From contig NZ_JAMBOJ010000028.1 of NCBI RefSeq assembly GCF_023715565.1, positions 1 to 64,000 on the forward strand: a stretch of 64,000 nt of DNA, read 5' to 3'. The position numbers and the translations under genes are program-made. Position 1 is the stretch's first letter. Each line of letters opens with the position of its first letter. Positions 27,178 through 35,640 of the stretch are shown piece by piece. This stretch comes from Cytobacillus firmus. GTDB taxonomy: Bacteria > Bacillota > Bacilli > Bacillales > Cytobacillaceae. The notes beneath the pieces were generated by a model that worked only from the letters and a program-made list of their open reading frames with translations, did not search any database and was not told the origin of the DNA.

Positions 27178-27480
27178 ATGACAAGATCTGAATTGCATAT
27201 GGAGAAGCCCAAGAGTAAATTTATGCTGGTGTCAATTGTCCTATTGGGATGTATAACTGCTACCTTTACAGCTTTATATTTTTATTCTCAAAGTCTCATA
27301 ATTATTGAAGCCCCCAAAAAAGATCTGGGTGAGAAAATTATCATTCAGCTTCCTTCCGGAAAGAGTGTATTTACATATGAAAACCTTATTGTTGAAGAAG
27401 AAGGAAAACTATTTTATAAAGGAGAAAGAAATACCCTGGATTTGACTGGCGGTAAAATTGTTTATGAGGATTGGAAATGA
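27178..27480 (+). CDS. Small single-pass membrane protein of unknown function
   Basis: This 100-residue protein has a 15-residue polar N-terminus, one membrane helix (FMLVSIVLLGCITATFTALYF, about 15-36) and an extracytoplasmic tail of about 60 residues rich in charged residues. GGAGGGATAGG precedes the ATG. It is divergent from yuaF and 80 bases before the GDPD gene. No family recognised. Confidence 0.6.
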   Translation: MTRSELHMEKPKSKFMLVSIVLLGCITATFTALYFYSQSLIIIEAPKKDLGEKIIIQLPSGKSVFTYENLIVEEEGKLFYKGERNTLDLTGGKIVYEDWK

Positions 27481-27562
27481 ACAGGGATCAAAACCCGGTA
27501 ATCCACTGCAGTTGACAAAATGTTTTCACATCCTTTAAGATGAGCAAAAATGGCGAGGAGAA

Positions 27563-28369
27563 ATGACTTTGAAGGTTATGAAGAATGTTTTTTTTACAGC
27601 TTTAGCTACAGTTATTTCATTTTTCGGCATTAAGAAAATAGCAAATAATGCACATAAGATAAAAAGAATTGGCCATCGGGGAGTTGCCGGCTACTGCCCG
27701 GAAAATACTTTTCCCTCGTATGACCGTGCAATCGAAATGGGAGCAGATTATCTGGAGATTGATGTACAATTAAGCAAGGATGGAAGGCTGGTGGTGATTC
27801 ACGATTCCCTTGTAGACCGCACAACCGACCATAAAGGAAAAGTCTCTGACTTTACCTTTGATGAACTCAGAAAAATGGATGCCGGCAGCTGGTTTTCTAC
27901 AAAATTCAGCGGTGCATGTATCCCTTCATTTGAAGAGGTCTTGGACAGATATGCGGATCGTGTCGGCCTTTTAGTTGAGTTGAAAAAACCATCCCTATAT
28001 CCGGGCATTGAAAAGATGATCGCCGAGGAACTAAAAAAAAGAAAACTTGATTCAAAAGGTCAAGACCATATTATTGTGCAGTCATTTGATACAGCTTCAA
28101 TGAAATTATTTCATGAACTGATGCCGGAAATCCCTGTCGCCATCTTAATCAACTATCCTCCTGACAAAATGGAGATCAAAAACATTGCCGAATATGCAAG
28201 CTACCTGAATCCTAAGTGGACCGTGGTTAATAAGCGCGTGATCGATCAAATTCATGCGAATGGTTTGAAAGCAATTGCCTGGACTGTGCGCTCAAAAAAA
28301 GAAGCAGATAAATTAAAGCATTATCCACTGGACGGAGTTGTAGCTGATTATTTAGACCTTATTGAATAG
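27563..28369 (+). CDS. Glycerophosphodiester phosphodiesterase
   Basis: This 268-residue enzyme hydrolyses glycerophosphodiesters to glycerol 3-phosphate and an alcohol. An N-terminal hydrophobic segment (about 6-25) may anchor or export it. GDPD motifs follow: GHRGVAGYCPENTF, EIDVQLSKDGRLVVIHD, a conserved VELK and the C-terminal AWTVR. All usual metal and catalytic residues (HR, E-N-T, E-D, HD) are present. GCGAGGAG precedes the ATG. It is convergent with the MurE-like gene. Confidence 0.9.
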   Translation: MTLKVMKNVFFTALATVISFFGIKKIANNAHKIKRIGHRGVAGYCPENTFPSYDRAIEMGADYLEIDVQLSKDGRLVVIHDSLVDRTTDHKGKVSDFTFDELRKMDAGSWFSTKFSGACIPSFEEVLDRYADRVGLLVELKKPSLYPGIEKMIAEELKKRKLDSKGQDHIIVQSFDTASMKLFHELMPEIPVAILINYPPDKMEIKNIAEYASYLNPKWTVVNKRVIDQIHANGLKAIAWTVRSKKEADKLKHYPLDGVVADYLDLIE

Positions 28370-28376
28370 ACAAAAA

Positions 28377-28412
28377 GGGTGCAGTCCGAGTCTGGTCTGT
28401 ACCCCGTTTTTA
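28377..28412. terminator. Bidirectional terminator
   Basis: GGGTGCAGTCC and GGTCTGTACCC form a stem with isolated mismatches, followed by TTTTT on either strand, between the convergent GDPD and MurE-like genes. Confidence 0.75.
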
Positions 28413-29870
28413 TAAAACTGCCTGTTTTCTTCCGGTATTTAGCAGTTTTAAGGTTTCCAAATCATTATCTGCCGGTAAAGCAAATGACTGTTGATAAGCT
28501 TCCGGGCCCTTTCCTGTAATAAAGATCCAATCATTCTTTTTAGCTTCAGTCCAAGCTTTCCGGATAGCCATTGTCCGGTCGGGGATCACTTCACCTTTAC
28601 CATCTCCAAATTCTTCATTTAGAGAAATTAATTGGCTTAGCATTTCATTTTCACACTCATCGTTCAGGTCATCAGCGGTCAAATAGAATTTGTGGCAGTA
28701 TTTTGCCGAGACTTTAATCATATCCACACGTTTTGATTGATCTCTTCCGCCCCTGAATCCATAAATTTGAATGATCCTTTCAGCCCCCTGCTGCTTCGCT
28801 GTGTCAAGGCAATATTCAAACGCATCCACTGTATGAGCATAATCCACGACAAATTTAGCTCCTGATGGATGGATAATCATTTCAAAACGCCCAGGTATAC
28901 CCGGGAATGAAGCCAAAGCCTTAATAATATCTTCCGGGTCTATCCCCAAATCAATACCTGTCAAAAAAGCCATTGCTGCATTATAAACATTATGGTGGCC
29001 CGGAAGAGGAAATTCAACTTCAAAAGATTTCCCTCTCACCTTCAGAATAAAAACAGTCTTTCCATTTACAGCAATGTCTATTATTGAACAGCATTTCTCA
29101 TCACCCAGCTTAATCAAAGGGATCTTTTCATTTTGCAAATGCTCTGCCATTTTTTCTCCCCATGAATTATAGAGGTTGACGACTCCTTTACCGTCTTTTT
29201 TTAACAAAGAAAAGATTTTCCTTTTGTCATAAAAATACTGATCCATGCTGTCATGATAATCCAGATGGTCATGGGCCAGATTAGTAAAAAGCCCGTAGTC
29301 TAATTCCAGACCTTCAGTTCTTGACTGTTCGAGCGCATGAGAAGAAATCTCCATAACGACAAACTCATCAAGACTTTTACTCAGCATTTTTTGAATTTGC
29401 AGGGCATCCGGTGTCGTGTTGCAGGTCTTATATTCCTTGTTATTAATAATGTTTGTTACTGTACCCAAGAGTGAGCAGGTCCTGCCTGCAGTCTCCAGTA
29501 TATGCTTTAAAATATAGGCAGTGGTCGTTTTCCCATTAGTTCCTGTAATACCTATTATTTTATGCTTTCTTGATGGTCGATCATAGAAGCAGTTCGCCAG
29601 TTTCCCTAGACTGGTTCTGCTATCCTTTACTTTTATGTAAGGCACATTTAACTCAATTGCTTCTTCCCCCACTACAGCAGACGCTCCATTTTCAACGGCT
29701 TGTCCAATAAAATCATGTCCGTCTGCCTGAAAACCTTTAATTGCAACAAAAAGGCTTCCTTTCCCCACTTTGCGTGAATCCATTTCAATCCTTGTAATAT
29801 CAGGATCGTTTGGCAGTTCACCCAACTCCCCGCTATCCTTTAGGCAATTAATAACCTTGGATAATTTCAT
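28410..29870 (-). CDS. MurE-like Mur ligase paralog with altered specificity motifs
   Basis: This 486-residue ATP-dependent ligase has all three Mur domains: the N-terminal UDP-binding domain (DSRKVGKGSLFVAIKGFQADGHDF), the P-loop GITGTNGKTTTAY, the central KxxxF lysine region (QYFYDKRKIF), and the C-terminal domain (FVVDYAHTVDAF). It would add an amino acid to a UDP-MurNAc-dipeptide or a similar acceptor. It is not in a cell-wall cluster. The MurE specificity motif DNPR reads DDLN here and GKGHE reads GKGPE, so diaminopimelate use is doubtful. ATG behind AAAGGAG. Confidence 0.82.
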   Translation of the reverse strand: MKLSKVINCLKDSGELGELPNDPDITRIEMDSRKVGKGSLFVAIKGFQADGHDFIGQAVENGASAVVGEEAIELNVPYIKVKDSRTSLGKLANCFYDRPSRKHKIIGITGTNGKTTTAYILKHILETAGRTCSLLGTVTNIINNKEYKTCNTTPDALQIQKMLSKSLDEFVVMEISSHALEQSRTEGLELDYGLFTNLAHDHLDYHDSMDQYFYDKRKIFSLLKKDGKGVVNLYNSWGEKMAEHLQNEKIPLIKLGDEKCCSIIDIAVNGKTVFILKVRGKSFEVEFPLPGHHNVYNAAMAFLTGIDLGIDPEDIIKALASFPGIPGRFEMIIHPSGAKFVVDYAHTVDAFEYCLDTAKQQGAERIIQIYGFRGGRDQSKRVDMIKVSAKYCHKFYLTADDLNDECENEMLSQLISLNEEFGDGKGEVIPDRTMAIRKAWTEAKKNDWIFITGKGPEAYQQSFALPADNDLETLKLLNTGRKQAVL

Positions 29871-30031
29871 ATTTCTGTCTCCTTTAATGTTTAAACATCA
29901 AGTTATTTGGTGTATATATCTATATTCATTATCTTTTGTTTTCCCACATATACAGGAAATATGCCTACTTAAGGATAGAAATATCGGGGTAAACAGAATA
30001 TCATCTAAATATACTAGAATTTAGGATAAAT

Positions 30032-30067
30032 CTGGGTGAATAGCTTCTGAAAAATAAGCGATTCACC
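30032..30067. other. Strong hairpin downstream of tgl
   Basis: GGGTGAAT and ATTCACCC, with GCTT/AAGC inside after one mismatch, form a 12-bp stem. No T-run follows on either strand, so it is an RNA-stability element or a weak terminator; 224 bases here hold no gene. Confidence 0.4.
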
Positions 30068-30094
30068 CTATTGAAATGTCAGCTTTATTGCGTT

Positions 30095-30835
30095 TCAAAC
30101 TATAGATAACGGCCGCTTGGCAAATTGGGAAAGATACTGCACGTTCAATCGGCTATGCTGTGAAATGAGATAAGCATCCCTTGTAGCACCTGGCTTTCTA
30201 AGCGTGTTAAGCGCTCTTATCATCCCTGCTTCGCTTTCCATGCCTACTCCATGCCCAAAGAACATACCCCCGCCCAAATAAACAGAATTCTCACCTGTCC
30301 AAACTGGATGATCATAATCAGGGTTGTAAAAGTAAACTACATCACCAGGTATGAAATTTCGCCCTCTTTTTGTAACAATCGACAGATCATGATCATAGTT
30401 CCAATCCCATACAAGCAATCCCTGAAAAAGTGTATTGAAGCGGCTGACAGAAATGGAGTCCAATACAGCTTTATAAAAAATCAGCACAATGGCTGTTGTA
30501 CATTCAAAAGCATATTCCCAGCTGTTCGTGAACACATCCATGATTGCATCGGAAGGTAAAACAGATGGATCAAGCAGGTATCCATATTTTGTCCTTCTCC
30601 ATATGCGCGGATTGAAGCGTGATGTGTTAAAGGGTGCAAACTCCACACGGCTTCCATGAAGCTGCCTGGCTGCTTTGATAATATTCTCTCTCAAAAGAAT
30701 ATCAAATAGCAGTTCATGCAATGAATCATATTGATGAGTCTCAGGACTGCCGTCAAGTGCCTGATAAATTTCACGCTGAACTCCAAAAAAGCTGGATGGA
30801 CCCGGTTTTTTTTGACTATTCGAAAGGATAATCAT
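30095..30835 (-). CDS. tgl: Protein-glutamine gamma-glutamyltransferase (spore coat transglutaminase)
   Basis: This 246-residue enzyme cross-links spore coat proteins through glutamyl-lysyl bonds during sporulation. Order and length match B. subtilis Tgl (245 residues). The catalytic Cys112 lies in YAFECTTAIVLIFYKA, preceded by Glu111; further conserved parts are WDWNYDHDL, IPGDVVYFYNPD, WTGENSVYLGGGMFFGHGVG and the C-terminal DAYLISQHSRL. It stands alone on the minus strand. Confidence 0.93.
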   Translation of the reverse strand: MIILSNSQKKPGPSSFFGVQREIYQALDGSPETHQYDSLHELLFDILLRENIIKAARQLHGSRVEFAPFNTSRFNPRIWRRTKYGYLLDPSVLPSDAIMDVFTNSWEYAFECTTAIVLIFYKAVLDSISVSRFNTLFQGLLVWDWNYDHDLSIVTKRGRNFIPGDVVYFYNPDYDHPVWTGENSVYLGGGMFFGHGVGMESEAGMIRALNTLRKPGATRDAYLISQHSRLNVQYLSQFAKRPLSIV

Positions 30836-30970
30836 TGTCTTCCCCCCTTCAAATGAACTTATAGTAGCTTATGGTTTCTTTTGCTGGAGGGTTCCTCCGT
30901 TATTTTTCTTCCTGATTTGTCACAAGTATGTTATTTATTATCGGAAAATATCTTTTTTTCTGAAATATGC

Positions 30971-31000
30971 TTGCATTTCGATCTGGATTACTTGTACAAT
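30971..31000 (+). promoter_or_regulatory. Probable SigA promoter of the CstA-family gene
   Basis: TTGCAT (30971-30976) and TACAAT (30995-31000) are 18 bases apart, 64 bases before the chosen ATG. Confidence 0.5.
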
Positions 31001-31063
31001 ATTCCACATATTCTTAAGTTTCAGACTATACTTATTATTATTTTACATCAGGGGGATTTTTTC

Positions 31064-32500
31064 ATGGCTACTTTTTTAGGTTCAATTGTGTTGCTCATTG
31101 TAGGTTATGCCGTTTATTCCAAAGTAGTAGAGCGTATCTTTGGCATAAATGACAGCAGTCCTACACCAGCATATACAGAGAAAGATGGGATGGATTATGT
31201 TCCGATGAGCTGGTGGAAAGGCAGCTTAATTCAACTCTTAAATATTGCAGGATTAGGTCCCATTTTCGGAGCAATTATGGGCGCATTATACGGACCGACA
31301 GCTTTTATCTGGATTGTAGTTGGCTGCATTTTTGCCGGGGGTGTTCATGATTATTTTTCCGGAATGCTTTCATTAAGGCATAAAGGGGAGCAGTTTCCAA
31401 ACATTGTCGGCAGATATTTAGGAAAACCAGCCAAAACTTTCATAAATATATTTTCAATTCTTTTAATGATTTTAGTTGCCGCAGCATTTACTGCCGGTCC
31501 GGCACAGCTGATTTCAAGCATATCTCCATTAAGTTTTATGGCCTCATTGTTCATTATTTTTGGCTACTTTATCCTTGCAGCTGTACTGCCTGTAAACCGT
31601 ATTATCGGAAAGATTTATCCTTTATTTGGAGCAATATTAATTTTTATGGCAGTCTCCATTGCATTCGCACTGCTTTTCAGTGAAAAATCCATACCGAATT
31701 TTACGTTGGCCAATCTTCATCCCGGTGAACTTCCAATCTGGCCATTACTGATGGTCACCGTTTCATGTGGAGCAATTTCAGGTTTTCATTCAACACAAAG
31801 TCCAATTATCTCACGCACATTAAAAAAGGAAAGTGACGGAAGAAAGGTTTTCTATGGCGCCATGATTGGCGAAGGAATTATTGCCTTAATCTGGGCCGCA
31901 GCTGGCATGACATTTTTCGGAGGGACTGGAGGGCTTCAAGATGCATTAGCTGCTGGCGGTCCAGCAGGAGTAGTTAATGAAATTTCCGGCAGCCTCCTTG
32001 GAACGTTAGGAGGAATCCTTGCTATACTAGGAGTAATCATCCTTCCGATTACCACCGGAGATACGGCCCTTCGTTCCTCAAGAATGATGCTTGCAGAATC
32101 GCTTTCATCAATATTGAAAATGGATGGGAAATGGAAGGTTGTCATCACCACTTTACCCGTGGCTATTCCAACTTTTTATCTCGCGACAATCGATTACTCA
32201 TTTCTTTGGAGATATGTCGGATGGACAAACCAGGTTACAGCGGCGTTTATGCTTTGGACAGCCACTATGTATCTGTTGAAAAATAACAAATTCCATTGGA
32301 TTTGCGGTGTTCCTGCATTGTTTATGACCGGTGTAGTTTCCACCTATATCTTCTATGCCCCTGAGGGCTTTCAAATGGACTATCAACTATCACTGACGAT
32401 CGGATCAGTGATCACAGTCTTTATTACAAGCTGGTATGTTTATCAAATCGTCAAACAAAGGCAGCTGAGCAAGAATAACTCCAAACTAAAAGCTGCTTAA
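31064..32500 (+). CDS. CstA-family carbon starvation transporter
   Basis: This 478-residue protein with about 13-15 membrane segments belongs to the CstA family, whose known members import pyruvate or peptides. Family parts include MATFLGSIVLLIVGYAVYSKVVERIFG at the start, DYVPM, NIAGLGPIFGAIMGALYGP, VHDYFSGMLSLRH, SGFHSTQSPIISRT and LPITTGDTALRS. It is of the shorter subfamily. The ATG at 31064 follows AGGGGGA; an upstream in-frame extension runs through the promoter and is not coding. Substrate not certain. Confidence 0.88.
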   Translation: MATFLGSIVLLIVGYAVYSKVVERIFGINDSSPTPAYTEKDGMDYVPMSWWKGSLIQLLNIAGLGPIFGAIMGALYGPTAFIWIVVGCIFAGGVHDYFSGMLSLRHKGEQFPNIVGRYLGKPAKTFINIFSILLMILVAAAFTAGPAQLISSISPLSFMASLFIIFGYFILAAVLPVNRIIGKIYPLFGAILIFMAVSIAFALLFSEKSIPNFTLANLHPGELPIWPLLMVTVSCGAISGFHSTQSPIISRTLKKESDGRKVFYGAMIGEGIIALIWAAAGMTFFGGTGGLQDALAAGGPAGVVNEISGSLLGTLGGILAILGVIILPITTGDTALRSSRMMLAESLSSILKMDGKWKVVITTLPVAIPTFYLATIDYSFLWRYVGWTNQVTAAFMLWTATMYLLKNNKFHWICGVPALFMTGVVSTYIFYAPEGFQMDYQLSLTIGSVITVFITSWYVYQIVKQRQLSKNNSKLKAA

Positions 32501-32505
32501 AACAT

Positions 32506-32543
32506 AAAAATGCACCTCACACACGCGTGAAGGTGCATTTTTA
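32506..32543. terminator. Terminator after the CstA-family gene
   Basis: AAAAATGCACCT and AGGTGCATTTTT form a 12-bp stem with T's following. Confidence 0.92.
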
Positions 32544-32660
32544 TATGCCTGATCCATATTGGTCCATTCTCTCTTCACTGCTCAGCTAATCCATATCTCA
32601 GAAGGTTTTGCTCTAATTTAAGAGGGTAATGAATATTAACAATTAAAGGAGGGTTTAACT

Positions 32661-32783
32661 ATGGCGGATAAAAATAATTCAGAAAAAAATAATTCGATAG
32701 AACAAGAAAAAAAGAAAGAAAATAATAGAGATATCGAACCCCAAAGAGAGCCTGAAAAACCTCAGGAAGAAAACCGGAAATAA
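32661..32783 (+). CDS. Small highly hydrophilic protein (40 aa)
   Basis: Starting MADKNNSEKNNSIEQEKKKE, this 40-residue product is almost entirely Lys, Glu, Asn, Gln and Asp and is probably disordered. AAAGGAGGG lies seven bases before the ATG. It is followed after 14 bases by a second small gene whose product also starts MADKN. No family recognised; stress or spore association is only a guess from composition. Confidence 0.6.
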   Translation: MADKNNSEKNNSIEQEKKKENNRDIEPQREPEKPQEENRK

Positions 32784-32797
32784 GGAGGATGACCAAT

Positions 32798-33064
32798 ATG
32801 GCTGACAAAAACATTCAGGATGGAAAGATGGATAACCCCGAACAATATAAAACCGAAAAAGAAAGTTTATTTGACAAGTATGAAAGCGAAAAGAATGTTG
32901 ATCCTATTCCAATGGAAGACTTAAAAGAGGAGCAGGGAGAAGAAAAAAACGGATCAAACATAAAGAGCAGTTCATCCACAGAGGAAAAGTACAAAGCAGA
33001 CTTTGAAACAATAAAAAAGAAAAAGCTGTTTGGCGATAAATATGACGATGGAACAAGAACATAA
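32798..33064 (+). CDS. Small highly hydrophilic protein (88 aa)
   Basis: This 88-residue Glu/Lys/Ser-rich, probably disordered protein starts MADKNIQDGKMDNPEQ. The ATG at 32798 is nine bases after AAGGAGG; another ATG three codons earlier abuts the site and is less likely. The next gene upstream encodes a similar N-terminus, suggesting a coexpressed pair. It ends at a strong terminator. Function unknown. Confidence 0.65.
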   Translation: MADKNIQDGKMDNPEQYKTEKESLFDKYESEKNVDPIPMEDLKEEQGEEKNGSNIKSSSSTEEKYKADFETIKKKKLFGDKYDDGTRT

Positions 33065-33100
33065 GAGATACACGGTGCTATGAAGGACCATGTATTACCC

Positions 33101-33133
33101 CCTGGCACCCAGAAGTGCCAGGTTTTTTTTTTA
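33101..33133. terminator. Terminator after the hydrophilic-protein pair
   Basis: CCTGGCAC and GTGCCAGG pair around CCAGAA, followed by ten T's. Confidence 0.92.
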
Positions 33134-33700
33134 ATATAGCTTTATTTTCTTATTAAAGTCTCTATAGTGGTTCAGATAATAATCTGCACCAGGCGTTTCA
33201 TTCTGAAAAAGGCAGGTTCTGATTCCAAGTTTCTTTGCAGGCAGAATGTCTATTTCCCTGTCCCCTATTGCTAAATCAAGCTTATGCTTTTCATGCAAGT
33301 ATTCATAAGAAGCTGTGTGAGGCTTACGAGGATAGCCATCGTCCCCTGCTACCATATCAGTAAAGTATCCATCTAATTTATGGAAGGCTAATATAGAAAG
33401 AACATCATCTCTCTCCTTGTGAGTCATGATCACATTCTTTTCAGCCTGTTTTAAAACTTCATACACACCAGGAAAAGGATTTAATTCATTTGGACGCAAT
33501 TGTCTCGCACTCATCCTGATTGTTCTTATTTGTTCCTCATTTAATTTGAAGTGATGAAAGGCATGACTGAAAGATTCCTTTAGATGACAAAAAATCTCTT
33601 CATCGGAAACCTTTTTATCACCCATAACTTCTCTTACGATCGCTGTATAAGCAGGATATGTATCAATTAAAGTGCCATCAAAATCCCATAGTATATTCAC
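33131..33700 (-). CDS. HAD-superfamily hydrolase (phosphoglycolate phosphatase-like)
   Basis: This 189-residue cytosolic phosphatase has HAD motif I (WDFDGTLIDT, nucleophile Asp6), a cap insertion of mostly helical residues (about 15-80), motif II (VIMTHK), the motif III lysine (YPRKPH) and motif IV (AIGDREIDILPAKKLG). The substrate cannot be read from sequence. It is alone and convergent with the small-protein pair. Confidence 0.85.
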   Translation of the reverse strand: MNILWDFDGTLIDTYPAYTAIVREVMGDKKVSDEEIFCHLKESFSHAFHHFKLNEEQIRTIRMSARQLRPNELNPFPGVYEVLKQAEKNVIMTHKERDDVLSILAFHKLDGYFTDMVAGDDGYPRKPHTASYEYLHEKHKLDLAIGDREIDILPAKKLGIRTCLFQNETPGADYYLNHYRDFNKKIKLY

Positions 33701-33892
33701 AAGGCAAAGCTCCCTTCTTTTTTATTTTTATCCCCTAATATTAGTTAATATACGTCCTGCCAATCTATTAAACTGCTTTTCCATTGTAATTAAATAACTT
33801 TGACAAACATATAGCACAATGCTAATTTAATAGCTATAAGACAAAAAACATAGCCCTGAGAATAAGGGGAAAATGTTAAAGGATGAATAAGA

Positions 33893-34126
33893 ATGAACAA
33901 AGAAATTATTAAGTTAATCAGAAAGAGCTATAACATGACACAGCGTGATTTCGCAAGAGTTGTCAGCTGCAGCTTCTCTTTGATCGCTCTGGTTGAAGTG
34001 GGTAAGAGAAGGGTAACATCTGATTTGGAGAACAAGATCAAAATTGCTTTTGACCTCGATGAACAGCAGATGCAGTCACTTTCTTCCCTTGTATCGGAAA
34101 TCAGCAAAGTACCCCCTTTCATGTAA
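33893..34126 (+). CDS. Small XRE-family DNA-binding protein
   Basis: This 77-residue protein is essentially one helix-turn-helix domain (IIKLIRKSYNMTQRDFARVVSCSFSLIALVEVGKRRVTSDLENKI, about 5-50) with a short helical tail. Single-domain XRE proteins usually act as dimeric repressors. No partner gene is adjacent and no target is evident. AAAGGATG precedes the ATG. The chain contains one Cys in the recognition region. Confidence 0.8.
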   Translation: MNKEIIKLIRKSYNMTQRDFARVVSCSFSLIALVEVGKRRVTSDLENKIKIAFDLDEQQMQSLSSLVSEISKVPPFM

Positions 34127-34145
34127 AACAGAGTGCGGCTGTTTT
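34125..34145 (+). terminator. Possible weak terminator after the XRE gene
   Basis: AAAACAG and CTGTTTT pair around a seven-base loop, ending in TTTT. The first arm overlaps the stop codon. Confidence 0.4.
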
Positions 34146-34280
34146 AAAACCTCTCTTCTAAGAAATGCCGACTACAAAGCAGCAGCCCGCAATTAATATA
34201 GGCATATGCCGTGTCTCTCCGCCCATTTGTGCATACATTATACGGAGTTATTGGATTTTTGCATAAAAGGAGAGTGCCCA

Positions 34281-34613
34281 ATGTACCCATATGGCTATTA
34301 TCAAGGTTATCTTCCTCAGCCAGCAGCCCACTTCACCCCAGAATATGAAATTCAGCAGTACGAACAATATGATACAGACAGACAGCCCCAGCAGCTCGAA
34401 AGAAGGGTTACTGCTTTGGAAAGACAAAATCAGGATCAATCCAGAGAGATTACCCGCCTTAACAGGCAGCTGGTCAATTTGACTGACCAGGTCAGGATGC
34501 TTAATCAGACCGTTGACCGCCATACACGAAGGCTTAATCGTTTGAACCAAAGACTAAGAACTGTTGAAAATAGACTTAACATCCCTTTTACTCCATTTGA
34601 TGGGGAATTCTAA
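34281..34613 (+). CDS. Tyr/Pro-rich coiled-coil protein of unknown function
   Basis: The 110-residue product opens with [18 protein letters not shown], continues with a Gln/Glu-rich stretch and then a predicted coiled coil with heptads of Leu/Val and many Arg and Asn (about 40-100). AAAGGAGAGTG precedes the ATG. Tyr/Pro/Gln-rich starts with coiled coils are seen among spore-coat proteins of Bacillus, so a coat or surface role is possible but not shown. Confidence 0.65.
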   Translation: MYPYGYYQGYLPQPAAHFTPEYEIQQYEQYDTDRQPQQLERRVTALERQNQDQSREITRLNRQLVNLTDQVRMLNQTVDRHTRRLNRLNQRLRTVENRLNIPFTPFDGEF

Positions 34614-34650
34614 GGAAGTATTTTGCCTCGGAGTATTGAATGCCAAATTT

Positions 34651-34685
34651 GCCCCAATCTCATATTGATTGGGGCTTTGATTTGT
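34651..34685 (+). terminator. Terminator after the coiled-coil gene
   Basis: GCCCCAATC and GATTGGGGC pair around a seven-base loop, followed by a T-rich stretch. Confidence 0.8.
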
Positions 34686-34790
34686 ATAATAAGTTTTATC
34701 GAGAGGGTTTTCATATCTTTTAGGGTCAAAGGTTTGGACAACATTAGAGAACATTGGGATATAGGAGACTTCAGGGTCAGAATCAAACTG

Positions 34791-34875
34791 CCATATTCAC
34801 AGATTTTCTGTCTGAAGTTCCTCAAGCTTCAAACTCAAACCTCCTTATCTACAGGATTTCTGACCGAAGTACCTC
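34791..34875. repeat. Degenerate 33-bp direct repeat, two copies
   Basis: 34791-34823 and 34843-34875 are identical at 25 of 33 positions, 52 bases apart. They lie in the roughly 300-base gap between the coiled-coil gene and the exonuclease gene, which holds no convincing gene. Read on the minus strand, each copy contains a short frame ending at the same place (E-x-L-x-x-E-x-L-stop). Confidence 0.5.
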
Positions 34876-34911
34876 AGCAGGCTTAATCTTCACCGTTCAA
34901 AGCGGCCTTTT

Positions 34912-35640
34912 TCACTTTAACCTGGCCAGGCGCTCGTACACTTCTTTTAAATTTGAGCATCCTAAATTGTGAACTTTCTCGATCAGGCAGCACCAAAGGA
35001 GAGCTGTCAGCTTTGCATCTCCCAGCGCGTGATGGCGGTCCTTTACAGGGATGTTATAAAACTCACACATATCTTCTAATTTCCATATTACTTTATTGTG
35101 ATCAGTTATCCTATAAAGGAAGGAAGTATCTAATATCCTGTGCTTGAATGGCGTACGAAAAAGCTTCCAGCTGCTATACTGCATAAAGTTTTTCTCGTGA
35201 TTCGCATGATGGGCAACAAGCGGCATCCCTTTTACAAATTCAAGAAAGCTAATAAATACTTCCGGAAGGGGTGGAGCTTTTTCTAATTCAGCCTCTGTTA
35301 AACCTGTCAGCTCCTTTATATCACCAGGAAGAGCCTTATCAAGCTGAACAAGTGAATAAAAGCTGTCTTCACTGATTTTCCCGCTACTAATTTTCACTGC
35401 ACCAATTGAAATAATTTGATCCCCTTTATCCGGATAAAATCCAGTTGTCTCAATATCAAACACAGCCACATTCAAATTTCTTAAGGGAACAGACATTGAA
35501 TCAGCATACTGCAGCTCCCTCTGCATTTGTCTGATAAATGCTACATGATTCGGATTTTGGCCATTTATTCCACCTAACACACTAGTCTGAAGTTTGCCCT
35601 GTATACCCCGGACAAATTGGATAAAAGGATTGAATCTCAT
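34912..35640 (-). CDS. DnaQ-like 3'-5' exonuclease domain protein
   Basis: This 242-residue protein has an N-terminal region of about 55 residues and a DEDDh exonuclease domain: VAVFDIETTGFYPDKGDQI (motif I), VAHHANHEKNF (motif II) and HHALGDAKLTALL (motif III with His and Asp). It should degrade DNA or RNA 3' ends, but is not a polymerase subunit by context. Its ATG overlaps the stop of the DUF294 gene by one base, so the two form a unit. Confidence 0.85.
   Translation of the reverse strand: MRFNPFIQFVRGIQGKLQTSVLGGINGQNPNHVAFIRQMQRELQYADSMSVPLRNLNVAVFDIETTGFYPDKGDQIISIGAVKISSGKISEDSFYSLVQLDKALPGDIKELTGLTEAELEKAPPLPEVFISFLEFVKGMPLVAHHANHEKNFMQYSSWKLFRTPFKHRILDTSFLYRITDHNKVIWKLEDMCEFYNIPVKDRHHALGDAKLTALLWCCLIEKVHNLGCSNLKEVYERLARLK

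Noticed and set aside
30032-30067. Long hairpin read as a rho-independent terminator for tgl
   Set aside because: No T-run on either strand; listed as an unassigned hairpin.
30881-31063. 61-codon upstream extension of the CstA-family gene
   Set aside because: Runs over a likely promoter; AGGGGGA directly before the ATG at 31064 and the family N-terminus fix the start there.
34554-34754. 66-codon minus-strand frame with a plausible-looking composition
   Set aside because: Overlaps the coiled-coil gene end and a terminator hairpin, and an in-frame stop cuts it from the only ribosome binding site upstream; kept only as the repeat observation.
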